Below, piece after piece: positions 26,901 to 34,044 of a stretch of 46,120 nucleotides of DNA. Below the pieces are notes generated by a model. That model worked only from the letters and a program-made list of their open reading frames with translations, had not been told where the DNA came from and searched no databases. The stretch is from Bacilli bacterium. Lineage in GTDB: Bacteria > Bacillota > Bacilli > Bacillales > Amphibacillaceae. Each line of letters begins with the position of its first letter. Within the stretch, counting starts at the first letter, position 1. A program made the translations under genes and the position numbers. The stretch is taken from assembly GCA_012518125.1 (NCBI GenBank), contig JAAYTF010000123.1, positions 1 to 46,120 of the forward strand, given 5' to 3'.

Positions 26901-27022
26901 AAACTGGAAGGATGATCGGCGTCATTTCCCACGTCGAAGAATTGAAACGCATCTTCCCGGCTAGGCTTGAAGTCGCAAAATCCAATGAAGGGCATAGTTC
27001 AGTTTCAATTGTTTTACGTTAA
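23930..27022 (+). CDS. sbcC: DNA repair ATPase SbcC (Rad50 family)
   Basis: SbcC is the SMC-like ATPase partner of SbcD. The 1030-residue protein has Walker A GATGAGKT at 35-42, a long antiparallel coiled coil rich in Glu/Lys/Gln from about 180 to 870, interrupted by the zinc hook CPVC at 521-524, then the ABC signature LSGGEKF at about 933 and Walker B with Asp968-Glu969 (MFIDEGFGSLDEE). The hook near the middle splits the coils evenly, as expected. ATG 23930 follows GAGGGGG with good spacing. There is no terminator before the CheY-like gene 52 bases downstream, so it may be co-transcribed. Confidence 0.96.
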   Translation: MKLIRLTMKAFGPYKQKQTIDFTELKDRKLFVISGATGAGKTTIFDAITFALYGTASGSDRENIMMLRSDFASSDEHTSVELIFQVHGRKYRVFRQMGHLKPGNKTRTGERYEFYEITEEGEIPAVDRQRVKDINKKIEQLIGLNADQFKQIVMLPQGEFRKLLTSSTENKEQILRRLFQTNRYQWMNELLHKKLEASQLEYNSERQQLNRLLDSIETTLIEREANPFFAYLKEDYVPVEKVIEALETEIAYYETKIAEDMKRYEASLSRFDKEKERLAKAKYINEQFSELEQKRNRFNVLSAKRDEMAEKENRLHFAERAKQIEPYERHLHMRIEEKRKLDEAFYETEKNLEAAEKELIEAKEQFAKEEKRISEREQLVKELNELEKFLPIVEMMNDEKRAIIELTNNIEETKRSIDHLANHLEEKRQKAKNDKQYMKENQEKMKTLGDKVVKRNELRNQYRLWENVAKQLEEWHRLSKLHDDLKQRYALFEREYQTAQKKWIEQQAAKLAQSLIDGQPCPVCGSTNHPNKQHETVDFISDEALEEKRVHMQQASNQISQVRGKMATIENVLSDLAKENDLKKVSLEAAETKKEMIAKEGKRLTEEIERLKKLEQSLSEKEHELEQLEEQMEQDEKKLKQLEQQIATLEIDKTKKEASLNEKIKHIPEAFQEITNLRKKINETKQTIEQLEADYKLAQEKLKTKETETTKLKTKRDNIQEQIKEIKRKIEEERLHFLEQLNRADFTNIESYQRAKLPETEREQLKHEIEQYKQELATLKKQIIDLETKLRNEKREDLERMEQKVNELKEQYEKALEQANRSKELKQRTLQLKNELKETSIRLEQLEKRLMTTKDLYDVIRGQNNKKISFERYLLIDYLDQIIYAANLRFKTLSDGQYQLVRSERRESHGRQSGLMIDVYDAFTGQMRDVKTLSGGEKFIASLCLALGMSDVIQSYQGNIKIDTMFIDEGFGSLDEESLHKAIDALIQLEQTGRMIGVISHVEELKRIFPARLEVAKSNEGHSSVSIVLR

Positions 27023-27074
27023 GAAACAAATATGATAAAGTACCTAATAGGTGGAAGAATAGGAGTAAGATGTT

Positions 27075-27440
27075 ATGGCTACAGTTTTGATAACTGACGA
27101 TGCATCCTTGATCAGAGCACAGTTGAGGGACATCATCACGGATTTGGGCCATGAAGTTGTCGGCGAAGCGGTCGATGGACGCGATGCGATCGAAAAAAAT
27201 GAACAATTGGACCCGGATGTCATCTTGATGGATATAACGATGCCGAATTTAAGCGGTACGGAAGCAGTCCGGGAAATCCGCAAACGCGACCCGAATGTGA
27301 AAATCATCATGTGTTCGGCAATGGGGCAGCAACGGCTCGTCGTCGATGCGATTGAAGCGGGTGCTCAAGATTTCATCGTAAAACCTTTCACCCCAGAACG
27401 GGTTAAACAAGCATTTCTTTACATTTTGTCAAATGTTTGA
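27075..27440 (+). CDS. Orphan single-domain CheY-like response regulator
   Basis: The 121 residues form one receiver domain with no output domain. The conserved residues are Asp8-Asp9, phosphoacceptor Asp53 (LMDITMP), Ser81 (CSAMGQQ) and Lys103 (IVKPF). The CSAMGQQ and FIVKPF stretches are very close to chemotaxis CheY of Bacillus, rather than Spo0F. The canonical Bacillus cheY lies in the fla/che operon, so this is probably a second CheY. No kinase or che gene is nearby; it sits behind sbcC with a short gap. It might modulate the flagellar switch or act as a phosphate sink. Confidence 0.88.
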   Translation: MATVLITDDASLIRAQLRDIITDLGHEVVGEAVDGRDAIEKNEQLDPDVILMDITMPNLSGTEAVREIRKRDPNVKIIMCSAMGQQRLVVDAIEAGAQDFIVKPFTPERVKQAFLYILSNV

Positions 27441-27450
27441 CGATATAAAT

Positions 27451-27484
27451 GCACCGGACAGGTAGTCCGGTGTCGCTTTTTTTT
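27451..27484 (+). terminator. Terminator after the CheY-like gene
   Basis: CACCGGAC (27452-27459) pairs with GTCCGGTG (27465-27472), followed shortly by a run of eight or more T. Confidence 0.92.
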
Positions 27485-27508
27485 ATGAAACATATTTGAA
27501 TGTACACA

Positions 27509-28708
27509 TTAAGCTTGATGTAACACTTTATAAATTCTTTCCAATGCCCAATCGATCTCTTCTTCCGTAATGACAAGCGGCGGCGCGAAACGGATGACGT
27601 TCTCATGGGTTTCTTTGCACAACAGACCTTCATCCATCAATTGTTCACAATAAGGACGCGCCGATTCCGTCAATTCCATGCCGATGAAAAGCCCTTTTCC
27701 ACGCACTTCTTTAATGATCGGATTTTTGATTTTTTTCAATTCTTCCTGCAAGTAATTCCCCAGTTCAAGCGATCGTTCAGGCAATTTCTCTTCGACGATG
27801 ACATCGAGTGCCGCAATCGAAACGGCGCATGCGAGCGGATTGCCGCCGAATGTCGAGCCGTGTGAACCAGGATTGAAGACGCCCAGCACATCTTGATTGC
27901 TAACGACGCATGAAATTGGAAATACGCCGCCGCCAAGGGCTTTACCTAATATGATGATATCCGGTTCAACTTGTTCCCAATCGGATGCCAAAAATTTTCC
28001 GCTGCGGCCTAAACCGGCTTGAATTTCATCGGCGATGAACAAGACGTTGTTTTCTTTACATATTTCGTATGCTTCTTTCAAGAAACCTTCCGGCGGGACG
28101 ATGATGCCCGCTTCACCTTGGATCGGCTCCAGCAAAAACGCCGCCGTATTTTCATTGATCGCTTCTTTTAACGCCTCGATATCGCCGTAAGGGATCAATT
28201 TAATGCCCGGAAGTAGCGGGCCGAAACCGCGTTTGTATTCCTCTTCCGAAGAAAGCGAGATTGCCGCCATCGTTCTTCCGTGGAAATTTCCTTCACAAGC
28301 GATGATTTCCGCTTTGTCATCTGGGACGCCCTTTACGTCGTATGCCCATCGCCGGGCCGCTTTGAGCGCCGTCTCAACCGCTTCCGCCCCTGTGTTCATC
28401 GGCAATGCCATCTCTTTGTTCGTCAACTGGCAAACCTTTTCATACCAAGGCCCTAATTGGTCGTTATGAAAAGCGCGTGAAGTGAGTGTCACTTTATTTG
28501 CTTGCTCAATCAACGCTTGTATGATTTTCGGATGGCGGTGCCCCTGGTTTACCGCCGAATAGGCGCTTAAAAAATCCAAGTAACGGTTTCCTTCAGGGTC
28601 TTCCACCCATACGCCTTCCGCTTTATGTATGACGACCGGCAACGGCAAATAATTTCGCGCGCCGTATTTTTCGGTAATTTGGATGATTTCTTCACTAGAC
28701 TGAACCAT
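27509..28708 (-). CDS. rocD: Ornithine aminotransferase RocD
   Basis: It transfers the delta-amino group of ornithine to 2-oxoglutarate, giving glutamate semialdehyde, in arginine catabolism. The 399-residue class III PLP aminotransferase shows [17 protein letters not shown], the aromatic/Gly substrate region (CEGNFHGRT), Asp227 ([11 protein letters not shown]), and the PLP lysine Lys256 (ILGKALGGG). Start ATG 28708 ([10 protein letters not shown]) follows a perfect AAGGAGGG with about six-base spacing; longer forms would read through that site. It is alone and convergent with the CheY-like gene, not in a roc operon. N-acetylornithine aminotransferase is less likely, as no arg genes adjoin. 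Confidence 0.94.
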   Translation of the reverse strand: MVQSSEEIIQITEKYGARNYLPLPVVIHKAEGVWVEDPEGNRYLDFLSAYSAVNQGHRHPKIIQALIEQANKVTLTSRAFHNDQLGPWYEKVCQLTNKEMALPMNTGAEAVETALKAARRWAYDVKGVPDDKAEIIACEGNFHGRTMAAISLSSEEEYKRGFGPLLPGIKLIPYGDIEALKEAINENTAAFLLEPIQGEAGIIVPPEGFLKEAYEICKENNVLFIADEIQAGLGRSGKFLASDWEQVEPDIIILGKALGGGVFPISCVVSNQDVLGVFNPGSHGSTFGGNPLACAVSIAALDVIVEEKLPERSLELGNYLQEELKKIKNPIIKEVRGKGLFIGMELTESARPYCEQLMDEGLLCKETHENVIRFAPPLVITEEEIDWALERIYKVLHQA

Positions 28709-28901
28709 GCGATCCCTCCTTTTCACATTTCTTTCATTATAACATTTATAAAATGAAAAGTAGACTACTGGCCGAAAAGAAAATTTACAGTCTCGTTAAT
28801 TGCGAAATCAGGCTGCTTAATTGAAAACAAAGTTTTTAAAGTGAATTTTTTAAAAAACTAATGAAATATCGTTCCGTTTTATGGTTTTGTCTTGTTGGCT
28901 A

Positions 28902-28910
28902 TGCTATAAT
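28902..28910 (+). promoter_or_regulatory. Extended -10 promoter of yisL
   Basis: TGCTATAAT, a full extended -10, 55 bases before the yisL start. No canonical -35 at 17 bases. The rest of the gap back to rocD is AT-rich with no ORF. Confidence 0.5.
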
Positions 28911-28965
28911 ATGGATTGTTTACAAGATGAAAATCATTATTATGATTTGAAAGGGGTAAGTACAT

Positions 28966-29325
28966 TTGGTTCATTTACATATCACCTCTTGGGCGCTTGC
29001 GATTATTTTATTATTCGTCGTACATTACTTGTATAAACAGAACGACGGAAAATTCGCGAAAATATTGCATATGATTTTACGGCTCGATTCGTTGATCGTC
29101 ATCATTTCTGGACTTGCGTTGTTCTTCTCGTACGCGAACAAATTAAACGGCGAATTGATCTTCAAAGTCATTGCTGGACTTTGGGCGCTCATTTCCATTG
29201 AAATGATCACCGTAAAAGCGAGCAAAAACCAACCGGCGAAAAGTTTTTGGATTCAATTCGTCATTGCCGCTTTGTTGGCGATTTTGTTAGGGTTCACCCG
29301 CTTACCATTGGGATTATTGCCGTAA
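28966..29325 (+). CDS. yisL: YisL family membrane protein (DUF1516)
   Basis: The 119-residue protein has four predicted membrane helices (about residues 7-23, 37-57, 64-82, 95-117) with short basic loops, matching YisL. The function is unknown. The start is TTG 28966 (MVHLHITSWAL) behind GAAAGGGGTAAG with about nine-base spacing; no ATG is suitably placed. It is a single-gene unit between its own promoter and a strong terminator. Confidence 0.87.
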   Translation: MVHLHITSWALAIILLFVVHYLYKQNDGKFAKILHMILRLDSLIVIISGLALFFSYANKLNGELIFKVIAGLWALISIEMITVKASKNQPAKSFWIQFVIAALLAILLGFTRLPLGLLP

Positions 29326-29340
29326 AAAGTATATACTGAA

Positions 29341-29378
29341 GAAAAGACTATTCGAACCGTGCGAATAGTCTTTTCTTC
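29341..29378 (+). terminator. Terminator after yisL
   Basis: A 14-bp perfect stem, GAAAAGACTATTCG (29341-29354) with CGAATAGTCTTTTC (29362-29375), and a 7-base loop. The A/T ends allow function on either strand. Confidence 0.9.
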
Positions 29379-29414
29379 GAATCAATTTTATGCCAAATGA
29401 TGGAGTGTTACATC

Positions 29415-30923
29415 ATGAAAAAAATATTCGTTGCAACGCTGACGTTGCTTTTATTGACAACGTTTTCCAACCATACATATGCTGCCAACGTTCCGACGCG
29501 CCCCGTTCAGGAAGAAATCATCTATGACATCGTCATCGACCGGTTCAATAACGCAAGACAACTGCCGAGCGAGCAAGTCGACGTCAACGACCCATTCACG
29601 TACAATGGCGGCGACCTTGCCGGAATCACGCAAATGTTGGATGACATCCAACAATACGGTTTTACGGCGATTTCCCTCTCTCCGGTAATGGAAAATGCCC
29701 CGAAAGGATACCACGGCTATTGGATCGTCGATTTTTATAAAGTCGAAGAAGAATTCGGCACGATGGAAGATTTAACGAAGCTCGTCGAAGCAGCACATGA
29801 ACGCGGCTTGAAAGTGTATATGGAACTGGTGACCAATTTCGTTCACGAATCGAGCCCTCTCGTTTCCGAGAAATTAAACGACGGATGGTTTAAAGAGGTT
29901 GAAACGGTTGATATGGACGGACCGTTTTACTGGCTTGGAAATGTGAAACAATTCGACCAGGAGAACGAAGAAGTGGAGCGCTTTCTCCTTGATGTCGCTC
30001 TTTATTGGATGGAAGAAGTCGACATTGACGGCTACGTGTTGCATGCGGCCGATTTTGCGTCAAGTTCGTTTTTGGAAACGTTGGCGAATGAAATAAAAAA
30101 GAAAGATACTGATTTTGCAATCATCGCAAATACATTGCAAAACGATGCGTTCGATCGGTTATGCCAAATCGAAGCGATCGATGCGGTCGCCGACCTCAAG
30201 ATGATGGAAACGATCCAACAAGTGCTCGCACATCCCGATGAGCCGATTGCAAAGCTTTACGATTTGACGAAAAATAGTGATTGCAGCAAACGGTTGTTGT
30301 TTGCGGATACGAAAAATACACCGCGGTTCCCATTCTTGTTCCGGGAAAACGGACGGAATGAAGTGACGACATGGACATTGACGCTCGCGTATTTATATTT
30401 TACCCCGGGCGTTCCCATCGTTTATCAAGGTTCGGAAGTCCCGATGTACGGACAGAAATTTCCCGAAAACCAGTTGATGTACGACGCGATCACGAAAGAT
30501 CCTGAATTGGAAAAAGTGTTCAAACGCCTTTCCTCGATGCGAAAAGAGTTTAAGCCTTTGGTGCATGGCGACTTTGAACAAATTGCCGTCGAACAAGGTT
30601 TCAGTTTGTTCAAACGAACATACGAAGGCGAGACCGTCTATGTCGGCATCAACAACGACAGCGAATCCCGCGTCGTCGTTTTGGACGGGATCGACGAAAA
30701 TAAACAGCTGAGGGGGTTGTTGCAGGACGAAACGGTCCGGGCGCATAAAGACGGCAAATTTTACGTCGGATTGCCGCGTGAATCGGCGGAAGTGTTCATC
30801 ATTGAGGAAAACAAAGGCATCAACTGGGGATTCAATTTATCCGTCATATTCATCGTCGTCCTCTTCGTGTTGGCAGTCGTTTACTTATCGATGAAGCAAA
30901 AACGGCGTGAAAAGAACGTTTAA
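29415..30923 (+). CDS. Membrane-anchored GH13 alpha-amylase-like protein lacking the catalytic triad
   Basis: The 502-residue protein has a cleavable signal peptide (KKIFVATLTLLLLTTF, cut near NHTYAA), a GH13 TIM barrel, a C-terminal beta domain, one membrane helix (about 473-493, LSVIFIVVLFVLAVVYL) and a basic cytosolic tail. The fold is clear from IIYDIVIDRFNN, FTAISLSPV, KGYHGYWIVDFYKVEEEFGT and TPGVPIVYQGSE. These resemble the C-terminally anchored amylases of Anoxybacillus/Geobacillus type as I recall them. All catalytic regions are altered: region II GYRLD is GYVLH (nucleophile Asp to His210), the region III acid/base Glu is Asn239, and region IV DNHD is DTKN (Asp to Asn301). Region I DVVNH is ELVTNF. 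It should not hydrolyse starch by the normal mechanism. It may bind glycans at the cell surface. Confidence 0.85.
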   Translation: MKKIFVATLTLLLLTTFSNHTYAANVPTRPVQEEIIYDIVIDRFNNARQLPSEQVDVNDPFTYNGGDLAGITQMLDDIQQYGFTAISLSPVMENAPKGYHGYWIVDFYKVEEEFGTMEDLTKLVEAAHERGLKVYMELVTNFVHESSPLVSEKLNDGWFKEVETVDMDGPFYWLGNVKQFDQENEEVERFLLDVALYWMEEVDIDGYVLHAADFASSSFLETLANEIKKKDTDFAIIANTLQNDAFDRLCQIEAIDAVADLKMMETIQQVLAHPDEPIAKLYDLTKNSDCSKRLLFADTKNTPRFPFLFRENGRNEVTTWTLTLAYLYFTPGVPIVYQGSEVPMYGQKFPENQLMYDAITKDPELEKVFKRLSSMRKEFKPLVHGDFEQIAVEQGFSLFKRTYEGETVYVGINNDSESRVVVLDGIDENKQLRGLLQDETVRAHKDGKFYVGLPRESAEVFIIEENKGINWGFNLSVIFIVVLFVLAVVYLSMKQKRREKNV

Positions 30924-30924
30924 C

Positions 30925-30970
30925 AAAATGAAACGGATTGCATCTACGAGCCGATGCAATCCGTCATTTT
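30925..30970. terminator. Bidirectional terminator between convergent genes
   Basis: A 12-bp perfect stem, ACGGATTGCATC (30933-30944) with GATGCAATCCGT (30953-30964), flanked by A-rich sequence left and T-rich right, serving the amylase-like gene and the minus-strand membrane gene. Confidence 0.88.
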
Positions 30971-32180
30971 ATGCCTTTTTCACTGTGACCGAACCCCAAA
31001 CGGCAACAATTCCGGCAAGAAGCAGGATGCTGGCCAGAAGGAGCAGTTCTTGGTTGAGCGGAAGCGAACCGTAACCGAGCCATGTATACAACCCGGATAA
31101 AAAGAGGACGAGTTCATTGACGATGAAACCGACGAAAAAGATTGCCGCGCCAACTTTGATTAAGCCATTTTCATGAAGCAAGCCGATCAACAAAAATTGG
31201 GTGATAAAGAACAGGCTGATGAATCCTAAGAGCGTCAAATGCAAATATCCGACGACGATGGATCGTGTTTCGTAAACTAGATTGGCCAACGGCGGGTAAA
31301 GCAAGCCTAATTCGAGCACACTTTTCACGAACAATAAAAGCAACACTGCATGGACATGGAAGCGGACGAATGGCGAAACATTTCGTTTGAATGGCCCACG
31401 TAACTGCAGTATGCCCGCGATGAAGAACGAGACGCCGACCAATTGTCCGATGGCGCCGATGATGGCCGCAAGTTGCCCGAAGCTCCCGAAATCGTGCCAT
31501 AAAACAGATAAAAAATAACCTGGGAACAACGAAATCGTGTAAATCCAGAAACTGTATGTAAACCATTTTTCCCTATAGGCGATGCTTTTCCGCTCCAAAA
31601 TGAAGAGGAACAGTCCGAACAAAATGAGCGTCAGCCATCCGTTATATTGAAAATGCAAATAAAAATATACAGCCATGTCGAAAACCGGTTCATTCCTAAG
31701 CCCATTGGCGGCGATTGCACCGAGGGCAAAAGGGCCGATCGACGAAATGATGAGCATGACGATGGCGCCATAAATGAAACGGCGAATGACGCCTGGAACC
31801 GCGTCGTTTTTTCTCGTATGCTTGATGACGAAATACGCCACCAAGTATTGGACGAAAATGTGCAGTGTGGAAAAAATGATCGAATAAAGTGCATAGCCTT
31901 GGATCAAAAAGGCGACAAACATCGGGATGGTTACAACCACTAACAATCCGATCAACACGGAAACGTAATTCGAAGATGCTTGTCCGAGAAAGAAAACAAG
32001 CAATAAAAAGGCGCTAAAAAACGTCCAGCCTAAAACGGCGATATGGGAATGCCCGTGCAAAATGTAAGGGTAATCGGTGATTTTAACCGCGTCGGAAAAT
32101 ACGTACAACCGCAGCCATACGCCGGTCAAAGCGGTCAACGTAAAAAAGAAAAAAGCGATATGTAACATTTGTCGTTTCAT
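30969..32180 (-). CDS. Polytopic His-rich membrane protein, heme-copper-oxidase subunit I/NnrS-like
   Basis: The 403 residues contain about twelve membrane helices. Histidines lie inside or at the edge of helices: His42, His44, His46 (LHGHSHIAVLGW), His107 (TLHIFVQY), His176 (YLHFQYNGW), His275, His277 (RFHVHAVLLL) and His314 (GYLHLTLLGF). Such spaced intramembrane histidines recall heme-copper oxidase subunit I and NnrS-like heme proteins, but no complete CuB/heme signature of cbb3, aa3 or NorB is present. I infer a heme- or metal-binding membrane protein of unknown role. Four start codons occur in tandem; I use ATG 32180, six bases from AAGGTGAT. It is not in an operon with oxidase subunits. 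Confidence 0.6.
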   Translation of the reverse strand: MKRQMLHIAFFFFTLTALTGVWLRLYVFSDAVKITDYPYILHGHSHIAVLGWTFFSAFLLLVFFLGQASSNYVSVLIGLLVVVTIPMFVAFLIQGYALYSIIFSTLHIFVQYLVAYFVIKHTRKNDAVPGVIRRFIYGAIVMLIISSIGPFALGAIAANGLRNEPVFDMAVYFYLHFQYNGWLTLILFGLFLFILERKSIAYREKWFTYSFWIYTISLFPGYFLSVLWHDFGSFGQLAAIIGAIGQLVGVSFFIAGILQLRGPFKRNVSPFVRFHVHAVLLLLFVKSVLELGLLYPPLANLVYETRSIVVGYLHLTLLGFISLFFITQFLLIGLLHENGLIKVGAAIFFVGFIVNELVLFLSGLYTWLGYGSLPLNQELLLLASILLLAGIVAVWGSVTVKKA

Positions 32181-32210
32181 CATCATCACCTTACGTCAAT
32201 AATATCATGG

Positions 32211-32237
32211 AAAAACAAAACGGTGGCAAGCGCCACC
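32211..32237 (-). terminator. Terminator of the Nfu-N-like gene
   Basis: GGTGGC (32222-32227) and GCCACC (32232-32237) form a 6-bp GC-rich stem with a 4-base loop; on the minus strand it is followed by GTTTTGTTTT. Confidence 0.75.
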
Positions 32238-32252
32238 ATACATCGTCAAACA

Positions 32253-32519
32253 TCATTCGTACCCGTGTTTTTTGAACACTTCCAATATTTGCTCGTTAAT
32301 GTCGTCCCACTCAACGTCATAAAATTTCGTCACCGTAATGAAATTTTGGTATCCGAAAACGTTGTCGACCCCGTCGATTTTCATCAAATCATTCAAAATT
32401 TCATATTCGCTCACGTCGCCAGGCAAAACGGAAATACTGTTTGTGCCTTCGAAAATGATTTCATTCGTCGTATATTTCATCGCGTTAGGGTTTGGTGTCG
32501 GTTCTGGTCTTACTCCCAT
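32253..32519 (-). CDS. Nfu N-terminal-domain-like small protein
   Basis: The 88-residue protein begins MGVRPEPTPNPNAMKYTTN, the hallmark PTPNP-x-AMKF of the Nfu/NifU N-terminal (Nfu_N) domain, and continues with a short alpha/beta fold (FEGTNSISV, EYEILNDLMKIDGVDNVFGYQNFITVTK). The C-terminal CxxC Fe-S scaffold domain of full Nfu proteins is absent, and there is no cysteine at all, so it cannot bind a cluster by itself. It may assist a separate Nfu carrier. ATG 32519 follows GGAGGG with six-base spacing. It is a single-gene unit with its own terminator. Confidence 0.82.
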   Translation of the reverse strand: MGVRPEPTPNPNAMKYTTNEIIFEGTNSISVLPGDVSEYEILNDLMKIDGVDNVFGYQNFITVTKFYDVEWDDINEQILEVFKKHGYE

Positions 32520-32618
32520 GATTATCCCTCCAACAATCAAGTAATAAAAAGGCGCATTATTTCATTATCAAATGTATCATATTTTTTAAAAAAAGACCAT
32601 TTGTAAATGAAAAAACCG

Positions 32619-32649
32619 CATCGTCCAAATCGATGCGGCTATCGGGTTA
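32619..32649 (-). terminator. Terminator of the small two-gene operon
   Basis: CCGCATCG pairs with CGATGCGG (32626-32633 and 32641-32648); on the minus strand a run of T follows. It abuts the stop codon of the 61-codon gene. Confidence 0.9.
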
Positions 32650-32832
32650 TTTCAATTGATCCAGTTGTTGTTCAAACTGCTCCAGCTGTTGTTTTTCTTC
32701 AGGCGTCGCAACAGCGTACGCGGCTTGGATCGCCCGTCTGATCGCCTCTTTATCTGTTTCGTTTTGTTCGTTGTTGTTCATGAAATTCATCATCATGTTT
32801 TTCGCTTGCTGGAATAAATTTTGTTGTTTCAA
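32647..32832 (-). CDS. Small helical protein (possibly DUF3813)
   Basis: The product is 61 aa: NLFQQAKNMMMNFMNNNEQN, then a helix ending in EEKQQLEQFEQQLDQLK. It resembles the small Bacillus proteins grouped as DUF3813, but that match is from memory and moderate. There is no signal peptide. The start is TTG 32832, six bases after GGAGGG; the upstream gene's stop lies directly before it, so the two are coupled. Confidence 0.6.
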   Translation of the reverse strand: MKQQNLFQQAKNMMMNFMNNNEQNETDKEAIRRAIQAAYAVATPEEKQQLEQFEQQLDQLK

Positions 32833-32982
32833 TTAAAACCCTCCAATCGTGCTCTTTTTGATCGCTTCTTTTTTCCGCAAACGTTCTTCTTTCAAACTCT
32901 CCTCTTTTCCGTCGTCTAGTTTTCTTGCTTCAACTTTATGCGGTTGCTTATGTTCCAATGGTTCCTTTTCCTGTCGCGCCAT
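32833..32982 (-). CDS. Very charged small protein (49 aa)
   Basis: ATG 32982 sits seven bases after a GGAGG site. The product is extremely charged (MARQEKEPLEHKQPHKVEA then alternating Lys/Glu/Arg) with over half charged residues, and ends STIGGF. It is probably disordered or a single helix. It is the first gene of a two-gene minus-strand unit. The function is unknown; the good ribosome site and tight spacing support translation. Confidence 0.55.
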   Translation of the reverse strand: MARQEKEPLEHKQPHKVEARKLDDGKEESLKEERLRKKEAIKKSTIGGF

Positions 32983-32999
32983 CGAAAAACCTCCAGATA

Positions 33000-33037
33000 A
33001 AATGAAAAAGATGAACGTTTGTTTCGTTCATCTTTAC
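33000..33037. terminator. Terminator after yitU
   Basis: AAAGATGAACG and CGTTCATCTTT (33007-33017, 33025-33035) form an 11-bp stem with a 7-base loop. On the minus strand it closes yitU. Confidence 0.8.
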
Positions 33038-33080
33038 TTTGTTCCATATTTTTCGTTTTAACCATGGAAAATTTAACTAA

Positions 33081-33914
33081 TTACACTTGGATTTTTTGAC
33101 GCAAATTGAAATAATCAGCCAAAAACACGGCCACGCCGTCTTCTTCGTTTGATTTTGTAATGTGGTCGGCGATGTTTTTCACTTCTTCGACGCCATTTTC
33201 CATCGCAACCCCGATGCCCGCAAATTCGATCATGTGCAAATCATTTTTCTCATCACCGAACGCGATGATCCGTTCGCGAGGAATTTGGTAGTAGTCGGCG
33301 ACTTTTTTTACGGCGATCGCCTTGTTCATGCTTTTGTTCATCACTTCGATGATATGGAACGGAGAGCCCCAGTTGCGGTGGTCGACATGATGGGAATGCG
33401 TTTCATCCAAATATTTCTCCAATCGATCCAACGTTTTCAAGTTAGGATAAATCAACATGAGCGTCGGTTCTTCATTCAATTTATCTTTTAAAGGACCGAG
33501 CATCAATTGCCCGGTGTCGCTACCGGATTCGTAAAATTTAACGATATTTTCATCAAACCGATCCACGATGACGTTGTCTTCGATGGCGGCAAGCAAGTTT
33601 TCCGATTGCAAGGCATAGCTTATTTCAACGATATCTTTCGCTGTTTTCAAGTCGAGCGGGTGGTGGTACACTCCCCAACTGCGATTCGTTGGGTGGTGGA
33701 TGAATGCTCCGTTGGAGTTGATGAGCGGGGTGTTCAAGCCGAGTTCATCGTAATATAAAATGCTCATTCGGTTGGAACGTCCCGTCGCGATGACGACGTA
33801 ATGCCCCATATCTTTCAGTTTTTGAATCGTCAACTTCGTGTACGTCGATATTCGTTTATCATCCGTCAATAACGTTCCGTCCAAATCGACGGCGATCAAG
33901 TAACGTTGCACCAA
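33081..33914 (-). CDS. yitU: HAD-superfamily Cof-type phosphatase YitU
   Basis: The 277-residue protein has HAD motif I DLDGTL (Asp10, Asp12), motif II in ATGRS, the conserved lysine in NKAIAVKK, and motif III/IV GDEKNDLHMIEFAG. The Cof-type C2B cap lies between. Family members dephosphorylate sugar phosphates, FMN or similar; B. subtilis YitU has been linked to flavin nucleotide dephosphorylation. TTG 33914 (MVQRYLIAVDLDG) is placed eight bases after GAGG; GTG 33923 overlaps that site. It diverges from yitV with 130 bases between. Confidence 0.9.
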   Translation of the reverse strand: MVQRYLIAVDLDGTLLTDDKRISTYTKLTIQKLKDMGHYVVIATGRSNRMSILYYDELGLNTPLINSNGAFIHHPTNRSWGVYHHPLDLKTAKDIVEISYALQSENLLAAIEDNVIVDRFDENIVKFYESGSDTGQLMLGPLKDKLNEEPTLMLIYPNLKTLDRLEKYLDETHSHHVDHRNWGSPFHIIEVMNKSMNKAIAVKKVADYYQIPRERIIAFGDEKNDLHMIEFAGIGVAMENGVEEVKNIADHITKSNEEDGVAVFLADYFNLRQKIQV

Positions 33915-33982
33915 TAAAATCACCTCGTTCTTTTCAGTTTACCAAAAAATTAGAAACTTCTCCAATATGAACCGAAGCGAAG

Positions 33983-34011
33983 TTGCAATTTCCGCTTTTC
34001 TTCGTGATAAT
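33983..34011 (+). promoter_or_regulatory. Sigma-A promoter of yitV
   Basis: TTGCAA at 33983-33988, exactly 17 bases, GATAAT at 34006-34011. The start codon of yitV lies 33 bases downstream. The hexamers are identical to those assigned to sbcD. Confidence 0.62.
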
Positions 34012-34044
34012 AAGGAGTAAACAAAGAAGCGAGGGCGATGTGTG

